Shown piece by piece: positions 1-5,155 of a stretch of DNA of 5,680 bases. Below the pieces are notes generated by a model. The model was not told where the DNA came from and ran no database searches. It saw only the letters and a list, made by a program, of their open reading frames with translations. This stretch comes from an uncultured Eubacteriales bacterium (GTDB lineage Bacteria; Bacillota; Clostridia; UBA1381; UBA9506): assembly GCA_900545185.1 (NCBI GenBank), contig UQYH01000134.1:1-5680 (forward strand), written 5' to 3'. Every line of letters starts with the position of its first letter. The first letter of the stretch is position 1. The position numbers and the translations under genes were made by a program.

Positions 1-50
1 GGGCGGCCGGCGAAGAGCTTGGTCTTCTTGAGCATGAGGCCCGAGGCGAA
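1..50. other. GC-rich edge segment of foreign composition
   Basis: 33 of 50 bases are G or C, against 16 of 50 in bases 51-100. Read on the - strand from base 49, it gives an open frame beginning FASGLMLKKTKLFAGRP, in which all 16 complete codons end in G or C. That is typical of a coding sequence from a high-GC genome and unlike any gene here. I do not recognise the protein. An assembly chimera at a contig end is the simplest reading; a real insertion or rearrangement is possible. Confidence 0.5.
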
Positions 51-1395
51 CATAATTTTTAAACAGGCTTTGGATACGTTTCAGGAGGTTGTTTTAGAAA
101 ACACACCGATAGCGCCGACGGCCTATAATAATTATAAGGTAAAAAGAGGCCTGCGCAACAGCGACGGCACGGGTGTTTTGGCCGGACTGACAAACATTGG
201 TAACGTGCACGGCTACATTGTTTCGGAAGATGAAAGAGTGGCGGACGAAGGCCGCCTTTCGTATCGCGGTATTAACGTGGCCGATATTGTATCGGCCTGC
301 GAAAAAGAAAAACGCTTTGGCTATGAAGAGGTTTGCTACTTAATTTTATTCGGCAAGCTGCCTACAAAAAAAGAACTGTCGGATTTTTGCGAGCTGATGG
401 GCGCACTGCGTCCCGTGGCGTATGACTTCCGCGAGGATGTTATTATGCGCTGCCCCAGCCCCAATATTATGAATAAGCTGGCGCGTGCGGTGCTGACCAA
501 CTATTCGTACGACCCGAATCCGGACGACATCAGTCTGCACAACTTAATCCGTCAGTCTATGCTGCTGGTTGCGCGTGTGCCAACCATGGTAGCATACAGC
601 TATCAGGCCAAGCTGCATTATTATGACGGCAAAAGCCTATATATTCACAATCCGCAGCCGGAGCTTTCGACTGCCGAAAACTTTTTATATATGATTCGAA
701 ATGACAATCGGTTTACCCAAAAAGAAGCCGAAATTTTAGACTTGGCCTTTATTTTGCATGCCGAGCACGGCGGCGGTAACAACTCGGCGTTTACCACACG
801 CGTTGTCTCGTCCTCCGGCAGTGATACCTACTCTGCCATCGCGGCGGCTATCGGGTCTTTAAAAGGCCCCCGTCACGGCGGCGCCAACGAAAAGGTTATG
901 GGCATGATTGAAGATTTTAAGGCAAATATCGAAAATATTGAAGATGCCGACCAGGTTGCGGCCTATATTGAAAAAACATTAAATAAGGAAACATACGACC
1001 ATTCCGGCTTGGTTTACGGCATGGGGCACGCCATTTATACGCTGTCCGATCCGCGCGCCGTAATGCTGAAGAAAAAGGCCGGCGAGCTGGCCGCTTTAAC
1101 CGGCTATGAAAAAGAATTTAATCTGTACTGCACCATAGAAGAACTGACGCCGGAGATTTTTGCCCGTCTGCGCGGCCCCAAGCCCATGTGTGCCAATGTG
1201 GATTTGTATTCCGGCTTTGTATATAAAATGCTGAATATTCCGCCGGAGCTTTACACACCCATGTTCGCCATTGCCCGTATGGCAGGCTGGTGCGCACACC
1301 GTATGGAAGAGGTGCTCTACGGCGGACGCATTATCCGCCCGGCCTATAAAAGCGTTTGCAAAAGCAGACCGTATACGCCGATTGACGAACGGTAA
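34..1395 (+). CDS. gltA: Citrate synthase, Clostridia type; 5' end uncertain
   Basis: Condenses acetyl-CoA and oxaloacetate to citrate in the cytoplasm, the entry to the oxidative TCA branch that supplies 2-oxoglutarate and glutamate in many anaerobes. Counting from the ATG at 34 (453 residues), the family signatures are KVKRGLRN near 35-42, HAEHGGGNN with His245, GPRHGGAN with His281, GMGHAIY with His332, and NVDLYSG with Asp390. His281, His332 and Asp390 match the catalytic His-His-Asp triad of citrate synthases. Length and C-terminus (RPAYKSV, then PYTPIDER) look complete. The frame is open to the left edge, and TTG at 19 and ATG at 34 lie in GC-rich DNA unlike the rest; neither has a clear Shine-Dalgarno. 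About 30 residues normally precede KVKRGLRN, which places the native start near the composition break at about 50, so it may be lost. A 2-methylcitrate synthase activity cannot be excluded. Convergent with the next gene. Confidence 0.95.
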   Translation: MRPEANIIFKQALDTFQEVVLENTPIAPTAYNNYKVKRGLRNSDGTGVLAGLTNIGNVHGYIVSEDERVADEGRLSYRGINVADIVSACEKEKRFGYEEVCYLILFGKLPTKKELSDFCELMGALRPVAYDFREDVIMRCPSPNIMNKLARAVLTNYSYDPNPDDISLHNLIRQSMLLVARVPTMVAYSYQAKLHYYDGKSLYIHNPQPELSTAENFLYMIRNDNRFTQKEAEILDLAFILHAEHGGGNNSAFTTRVVSSSGSDTYSAIAAAIGSLKGPRHGGANEKVMGMIEDFKANIENIEDADQVAAYIEKTLNKETYDHSGLVYGMGHAIYTLSDPRAVMLKKKAGELAALTGYEKEFNLYCTIEELTPEIFARLRGPKPMCANVDLYSGFVYKMLNIPPELYTPMFAIARMAGWCAHRMEEVLYGGRIIRPAYKSVCKSRPYTPIDER

Positions 1396-1462
1396 AATTT
1401 TCGGTAATCGCGTCGGGGCAAGAATTTTCAAAACCTGTTGTTTAAATAATTTCTTGGCAGAT

Positions 1463-1496
1463 CCGTAGGGAACGGCCTCTGTGCCGTTCCCTACGG
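1463..1496. repeat. Perfect 14-bp hairpin, GTAGGGAAC repeat family, copy 1
   Basis: Arms CCGTAGGGAACGGC (1463-1476) and GCCGTTCCCTACGG (1483-1496) pair without mismatch around a 6-nt loop, CTCTGT. It sits between the convergent ends of gltA (stop 67 bases to the left) and the hexosaminidase gene (stop 77 bases to the right), so it could block read-through in both directions. No proper T-run follows on either strand. Related hairpins at 3577-3598 and 3857-3888 show that it belongs to a dispersed repeat family. It resembles REP-like palindromes that I recall from gut Clostridia genomes (memory, not checked). Confidence 0.85.
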
Positions 1497-1502
1497 TGAT
1501 TA

Positions 1503-1527
1503 TATTTACATTGCAAATACCAATGGT
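1503..1527 (+). repeat. 25-nt direct repeat, copy 1
   Basis: Begins TATTTACATTGCAAATA and ends CAATGGT; it matches 3611-3635 at 24 of 25 positions (C/T difference). In both places it begins exactly 8 bases after the CTAC of the upstream hairpin. It contains CATTG and CAATG as short inverted arms around 7 bases. It probably forms one repeat unit with the hairpin, since the offset between copies is the same (2108) for both parts. Confidence 0.85.
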
Positions 1528-1536
1528 ATTATTTTT
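1516..1536 (+). terminator. Possible weak gltA terminator
   Basis: A 6-bp AT-rich hairpin, AATACC / GGTATT with loop AAT (1516-1530), is followed by ATTTTT on the + strand. It lies about 120 bases after the gltA stop, downstream of the much stronger 14-bp hairpin. Together the two could end gltA transcription, but the stem is weak and it overlaps the 25-nt repeat at 1503-1527, so this may be coincidental. Confidence 0.25.
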
Positions 1537-1573
1537 ACATCAATAACACATAAATTCACATCTGTCAAACATT

Positions 1574-3430
1574 TTACCCAATCTCTACCTTCACCTTATC
1601 CTTATATTGCGGTAAAATTTCCGCGCAAAGGCTTTGTATCGGCTCGTTTGCACAAACCGCAAACCGATACCACACAGCATCGCCCCGCATTTCATACGTG
1701 CAGCTGTAAGCAGGCTCGGCAAGGCGGCGGTCAATTTCATAGCTGTCGCACCAATCGCTTTCCGGGCGGCAGCAAGAGGCATGCATATCACCGATTGTGC
1801 GGCCGTATTCCATGGGCAGACGCTCGGTTTTGCCGCTTTGATAGGTAATAACATACGTACCCAAACGGTTTTCCTCCCGATTCACCTCATACCCATCCAA
1901 ATACAGTTTTTGCGGCCAATCAAGATCGGCCGTATGCATAATTTCGGCACGATAAGGCGCACCGCTCAAACGGTAGCGATATAAAGAATCACCCACCAAT
2001 TGCAGACAGGCCTCCATGTTATCCTCCTGCGGATTTTCGTGCCATAAAAGATAAGCCGCATAGGCCAAATCAAAATAAACGCCGTTGCGCTGCACGTGCA
2101 GTTCATCCACTCGGCTCCAGTTCGATATGCAAATCCCATCCATACCGTTTTGTATGCGCGGCACAATGTGATGCATCCGCCGCGGCTCGAAGTTGCCGAA
2201 GGCCGTAAAAAAGCCGCGCCGCTTAAAGTCCTTCTCCGTCTGTGCATCCATGCTCCAAAACCAGTGCAAAAGCTGCACATCCTTGGGGATTTTGTTAATG
2301 GCCGTATACAACGCCGGCACAATTTCCATCACCTCGTTTGTTTTGGGATGACGCACCGTTTGCCGCGCACCGCCCCAGGCATGACCCTTTTTGTCAATAC
2401 AGTCAATCAGCTTATCTGCCCACATCATGGTCGTTACGCCGTGCCGATGCAAAAAGTCATGAATGGTGATAATATCGGCCGCATACAGTTCGGCCGGATC
2501 TTTTTCGCGGCAGGCCTCGCAAAGGCCGATAGAATACAATTCATCATGCCCGATGTTCAGTCTCTTCGGACGGAAAACCCGAAGCACCTCCTCCAGCAAA
2601 TCAAACAAAAGCTTATATGTCTCCGGCCGGGAGGGGCAGTATGCATCGGGATAGATGTCCTCTTTTCGCTCGGCCAGCTCCGGATGTGCCGCCAGCAGAT
2701 AGTCGCTGTGGCTCAGGCTCGGCATTTCGGGGATGACTTCCATACACCGTGCGCGGCAATACGACACCAAATCGGCCACTACATTCTGCGGCAGCACGTC
2801 ACCGCCGCCGTTTTCGCAGTGGATTGAATTTTTTTCAAAGTATGTAGCCGTATCCCGAAACGGAAAATGTGGATTTTTGCCGCGGCCGTTAATATGGTCG
2901 GATGTTTCGCGGCTGTATCGCCGCCATGCCTCGTTAATCTCCGGATGTGATTTATATTCCATCGCGCCGCCTACCTCAAACATCACGGCATTAAAACCGT
3001 AGCATACGCACAGGTCAATCAGTTCCTTGCAGTAGGCAAGCTCACTTTGCGGCGGCAAATATAGCTTAATCATGCGAAAATCCACCAGCGGATAGGTATA
3101 AATCAGCCCTTCCCCCAGTGCGCCGTTGCGCAGCGCCAAACTGCAAACGCCCAAAATTAACGCCTGCTCCGTTTCGGCATATACGGTTACGGTATTGTTT
3201 TTTTCAAAAACGGCATACGCATCGCGGTGCGCGGCATACGAAATCCCGAAAGCCTTTTCTATTGTATCCTGCGGCATTGCGCCGATTACGCCGCAAACGG
3301 TTTGAATTGTGCCGCGGCCAAGCTTTTTACGCAAAACCTCTGCCGCAGCCGCCGGTATGTTTTGAAATGACGCATCCGCACAAATGGACAGCCCTTGATT
3401 TTTCATGGTTGAATATCGGTCTGTTAACAT
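1574..3430 (-). CDS. GH20-like beta-N-acetylhexosaminidase, cytoplasmic
   Basis: Predicted glycoside hydrolase of 618 residues that would release terminal N-acetylhexosamine from oligosaccharides. Residues about 10-112 look like the alpha/beta domain preceding the catalytic barrel. The TIM barrel runs from VDFRMIKLYLP (117-127; Arg119 fits the substrate-binding Arg) to about 465. EVIPEMPSLSHSDYLLAAHPEL (231-252) and NIGHDE (292-297) are family landmarks, and Asp296-Glu297 is the expected Asp-Glu catalytic pair of substrate-assisted GH20 enzymes. NIGHDE departs from the classical HxGGDE. A beta-rich C-terminal region (about 505-618), including GKTERLPMEYG, follows; its role is unknown. There is no signal peptide, membrane segment or sortase signal, so it probably acts on imported sugars. 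The start ATG at 3430 is preceded by AGGATGGTG; an alternative ATG at codon 9 lacks a site. It stands alone, convergent with gltA and flanked by repeats. Substrate (GlcNAc or GalNAc) cannot be told. Confidence 0.82.
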   Translation of the reverse strand: MLTDRYSTMKNQGLSICADASFQNIPAAAAEVLRKKLGRGTIQTVCGVIGAMPQDTIEKAFGISYAAHRDAYAVFEKNNTVTVYAETEQALILGVCSLALRNGALGEGLIYTYPLVDFRMIKLYLPPQSELAYCKELIDLCVCYGFNAVMFEVGGAMEYKSHPEINEAWRRYSRETSDHINGRGKNPHFPFRDTATYFEKNSIHCENGGGDVLPQNVVADLVSYCRARCMEVIPEMPSLSHSDYLLAAHPELAERKEDIYPDAYCPSRPETYKLLFDLLEEVLRVFRPKRLNIGHDELYSIGLCEACREKDPAELYAADIITIHDFLHRHGVTTMMWADKLIDCIDKKGHAWGGARQTVRHPKTNEVMEIVPALYTAINKIPKDVQLLHWFWSMDAQTEKDFKRRGFFTAFGNFEPRRMHHIVPRIQNGMDGICISNWSRVDELHVQRNGVYFDLAYAAYLLWHENPQEDNMEACLQLVGDSLYRYRLSGAPYRAEIMHTADLDWPQKLYLDGYEVNREENRLGTYVITYQSGKTERLPMEYGRTIGDMHASCCRPESDWCDSYEIDRRLAEPAYSCTYEMRGDAVWYRFAVCANEPIQSLCAEILPQYKDKVKVEIG

Positions 3431-3437
3431 TGACAGT

Positions 3438-3446
3438 CACCATCCT
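3438..3446 (-). promoter_or_regulatory. Ribosome binding site of the hexosaminidase gene
   Basis: On the - strand AGGATGGTG ends 7 bases before the ATG at 3430-3428. The GGTG part has ideal spacing, while AGGA is somewhat far. It supports the 3430 start over the in-frame ATG eight codons later, which has no purine-rich upstream tract. Confidence 0.5.
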
Positions 3447-3457
3447 GTTTTTTTGTG

Positions 3458-3508
3458 TTAATTGGCTCTGTTTTGCAGTAAAATTATCTTTAATTGGTTC
3501 TGTTTTGC
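3458..3508 (-). promoter_or_regulatory. Two 19-bp direct repeats upstream of the hexosaminidase gene; possible operator
   Basis: TTAATTGGYTCTGTTTTGC occurs at 3458-3476 and 3490-3508 (18 of 19 identical), start to start 32 bases, close to three helical turns. On the - strand it reads GCAAAACAGARCCAATTAA and lies 28-78 bases before the start codon, overlapping a weak -10-like GATAAT. The arrangement suits tandem binding of a regulator to one face of DNA. The alternative is that these are pieces of the local repeat nest: copy 2 runs into the 32-nt repeat at 3502, and a degenerate version is seen near 3630-3645. No clear -35/-10 pair could be assigned. Confidence 0.4.
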
Positions 3509-3533
3509 GGAAACCTTGTTTGCGCCTGTTTGT
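3502..3533 (+). repeat. 32-nt direct repeat, copy 1
   Basis: Matches 3796-3827 at 31 of 32 positions. The core is GGAAACCTTGTTTGCGCCTG, beginning at 3509. In both places it is followed by 29-43 AT-rich bases and then a GGAAC hairpin with loop ACATAG, suggesting one composite unit. No coding sense in any frame. Confidence 0.85.
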
Positions 3534-3576
3534 TAAACCCTTATTTTTCGTTCCGCTTTTATTATGCATATTTTTC

Positions 3577-3635
3577 GGAACAACACATAGGTTGTTCCCT
3601 ACAAATGTTGTATTTACATTGCAAATATCAATGGT
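3577..3635 (+). repeat. Hairpin plus 25-nt repeat, copy 2
   Basis: The hairpin GGAACAAC / GTTGTTCC (3577-3584 and 3591-3598) with loop ACATAG is followed by CTAC, 8 variable bases, and the 25-nt repeat at 3611-3635. Every part lies exactly 2108 bases from its counterpart in 1469-1527. Two stem base pairs differ between copies and both changes are compensated on the other arm. The outer CGTA of the left arm seen in copies 1 and 3 is missing here. Confidence 0.85.
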
Positions 3636-3657
3636 TGTTTTGCTTATACCAACATCG

Positions 3658-3735
3658 CGTAGGGGAGGGGCTTTGCTCCTCCCGTTATATAAACATTTTT
3701 CTTTTGTTCGGGCGGAGTAGAACCCCGCCCCTACG
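3658..3735. repeat. Inverted pair of 27-nt REP-like units
   Basis: Unit 1 (3658-3684) and the reverse complement of unit 2 (3709-3735) are both 27 nt, begin CGTAGGGG and end CCCG, with a 24-bp AT-rich spacer. Each can fold alone: GGGAGGGGC / GCTCCTCCC with loop TTT (one G-T pair), and GGGCGGAG / CCCCGCCC with loop TAGAA (one mismatch). The outer CGTAGGGG and CCCCTACG arms can also pair across the whole element. This is the layout of a BIME-like doublet of REP palindromes. No transposase gene is in the window. Confidence 0.8.
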
Positions 3736-3795
3736 AACATTTGCGTTAAAGACGAATTTTAAAATTATCAATGGGATTTCTCTAAAACCTGCTGG

Positions 3796-3827
3796 GTTTT
3801 GTGGAAACCTTGTTTGCGCCTGTTTGT
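3796..3827 (+). repeat. 32-nt direct repeat, copy 2
   Basis: Second copy of the repeat at 3502-3533, same strand, one difference (C to T at the seventh position), followed 29 bases later by hairpin copy 3. Confidence 0.85.
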
Positions 3828-3856
3828 ATAAATTCTATTCTAATTTTCGGCAATTC

Positions 3857-3893
3857 CGTAGGGAACGGCACATAGGCCGCTCCCTACGTTTTT
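3857..3893 (+). repeat. Hairpin repeat copy 3 with trailing T-run
   Basis: Arms CGTAGGGAACGGC (3857-3869) and GCCGCTCCCTACG (3876-3888) pair with a single A-C mismatch around loop ACATAG, the same loop as copy 2. TTTTT follows on the + strand, so it resembles a Rho-independent terminator, but no + strand gene ends nearby. It is therefore listed as a repeat. The 25-nt tail found after copies 1 and 2 is absent. Confidence 0.8.
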
Positions 3894-3942
3894 ACCCAAA
3901 ATTAAAATAAATGCTAAATGCAATTTTGTAAAATCTCCGCGC

Positions 3943-3996
3943 GAAACGAAAACAGTCTGTTATGCAGACCAAACGACCGCGCAGCGGCAAAGCCGC
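3943..3996 (-). terminator. Possible flavodiiron gene terminator region
   Basis: Reading the - strand after the stop, there is first a GC stem GCGGC-TTT-GCCGC (3996-3984), then GTCTG-CATAA-CAGAC (3969-3955) followed by TGTTTTCGTTT. The second is a short stem with a T-rich tail and could act as a weak intrinsic terminator 35-50 bases after the stop. Neither is canonical. Confidence 0.35.
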
Positions 3997-4003
3997 CCGC
4001 TTA

Positions 4004-5155
4004 TTATAACAATTCCTTTACCAGGTTTTCCAGCTGCTGCTCACTTTCATCGTTTAAGGCCGATACAATCCGCACGGTGGTATCGGTAAACGTCAGATTT
4101 TTGCAGCCCTCCAGCATGCCCTTCATCACCTTGGCTGCCGTGGGCGCCCAAGACCCGTTTTCAATCAAGCCCACGGTTCTGTTTTGATAACCGCGCTCGG
4201 TTAAATGATGGATAAACTCACGCATAAAGGGGAAAATCTCCGCATTATAGGTTGTGGTTGCCAAAACCATTTTACCGTAACGGAAAGCATCCTCCACCGC
4301 TTCGGCCATGTCGCAGCGCGCCAAATCATTGACAACCACCTTGGGGCAGCCGCCCTTTTCAAGCAGCGTGGCCAGCTTCCCGACCGCCTTTTTGGTGTTG
4401 CCGTAAACAGAGGTGTACGCAATCAGCACCCCTTCGCTTTCCACGCCGTAGGATGACCAAATGTTATACAAGTTTACATAATACTCTAAATTCTCGGTCA
4501 GCACGGGGCCGTGCAGGGGGCAGATCATTTGAATATCCAGCACAGCGGCCTTTTTTAACAAATTCTGCACCTGTGCACCGTATTTACCCACAATACCGAT
4601 ATAATACCGCCGTGCCTCGCAAGCCCAGTCCTCATCCGCATCCAGCGCGCCGAATTTGCCGAATCCATCGGCCGAAAACAGCACCTTATCGCAGCTGTCA
4701 TACGTGACCATAACCTCCGGCCAGTGCACCATGGGCGCAGCGACAAACGATAAGGTATGCCGCCCCAGCGCAAGCGTATCACCTTCTTTAATCACAATGC
4801 GCCGATCGGCAAAATCCATGCCGTAAAATTGCTGCATCATGGTAAAAGCCTTGGCGCTTGCCACAACCTTCGCATCGCCGTACGCCTCGCAAAACGCCAA
4901 AATCCCGGCCGAATGGTCAGGCTCCATGTGCTGCACCACCAAATAGCTCGGTTTGCGGCCATCCAGCGACTTTTGCAGATTTGAAAGCCATTCTGCCGTA
5001 AAACGCGCATCCACCGTGTCCATAACGCAAATTTCATCATCTAAAATCACATACGAATTATAGGCCATGCCGTTTTCCACAACATATTGCCCTTCAAACA
5101 AATCAATGTCATGATCATTCACGCCGATATAGCGAATATCCTTTGTAATTTCCAT
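4004..5155 (-). CDS. Flavodiiron protein, class A (FprA-like)
   Basis: Cytoplasmic oxygen and/or nitric oxide reductase that reduces O2 to water or NO to N2O using electrons usually delivered by rubredoxin. It has 383 residues, the usual length without extra C-terminal modules. The N-terminal metallo-beta-lactamase-like domain (1-240) carries the diiron ligands in HMEPDH (His76, Glu78, Asp80, with His81), His144 in VHWPE, Asp163 in SADGFGKFG and His215 in CPLHGPV. The flavodoxin domain (about 243-383) has the FMN phosphate loop TSVYGNT (248-254), ATTTYNAEIFPF (299-310) and ENGSWAP (332-338). The spacing from Asp163 to His215 is shorter than in the classical Moorella protein but, as I recall, common in Clostridia. 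The gene ends with two stop codons in a row (4006-4001). It has its own promoter and ribosome site, so it is probably transcribed alone. No rubredoxin gene is adjacent. O2 versus NO preference cannot be judged. Confidence 0.95.
   Translation of the reverse strand: MEITKDIRYIGVNDHDIDLFEGQYVVENGMAYNSYVILDDEICVMDTVDARFTAEWLSNLQKSLDGRKPSYLVVQHMEPDHSAGILAFCEAYGDAKVVASAKAFTMMQQFYGMDFADRRIVIKEGDTLALGRHTLSFVAAPMVHWPEVMVTYDSCDKVLFSADGFGKFGALDADEDWACEARRYYIGIVGKYGAQVQNLLKKAAVLDIQMICPLHGPVLTENLEYYVNLYNIWSSYGVESEGVLIAYTSVYGNTKKAVGKLATLLEKGGCPKVVVNDLARCDMAEAVEDAFRYGKMVLATTTYNAEIFPFMREFIHHLTERGYQNRTVGLIENGSWAPTAAKVMKGMLEGCKNLTFTDTTVRIVSALNDESEQQLENLVKELL

Larger units (their letters stand above)
3431..4003. 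other. Gene-free repeat nest between hexosaminidase and flavodiiron genes
   Basis: 573 bases without a credible gene. The open frames here (for example a 137-residue frame on the - strand and 138- and 200-residue frames on the + strand) are made of palindromic repeats or antisense sequence and carry no recognisable domain. The stretch holds the upstream region of the hexosaminidase gene, the repeats listed separately, and the 3' flank of the flavodiiron gene. Confidence 0.75.

Noticed and set aside
83..88. AGGAGG as the ribosome site of gltA
   Set aside because: No in-frame ATG, GTG or TTG at a workable distance downstream; it encodes Gln-Glu inside the gene.
2096..2827. 243-residue open frame antisense to the hexosaminidase gene
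   Set aside because: Shadow frame with no recognisable motif; the sense frame has clear GH20 signatures.
3118..3720. 200-residue open frame on the + strand
   Set aside because: Its first half is antisense to the hexosaminidase gene and its second half translates the palindromic repeats; no domain or ribosome site.
3327..3740. 137-residue open frame on the - strand
   Set aside because: Made of the repeat doublet, the hairpin repeat and the shifted start of the hexosaminidase gene; the typical spurious product of such repeats.
3502..3827. Possible CRISPR array from the 32-nt repeat
   Set aside because: Only two copies 294 bases apart, with no regular spacers and no cas genes.
3857..3893. Intrinsic terminator for a + strand gene
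   Set aside because: The hairpin plus T5 is good, but no + strand gene precedes it; it is better explained as a member of the repeat family.
3494..3910. 138-residue open frame on the + strand
   Set aside because: It consists entirely of the repeat nest; the two copies of the 32-nt repeat give the similar peptides GNLVCACL, which mimics conservation.
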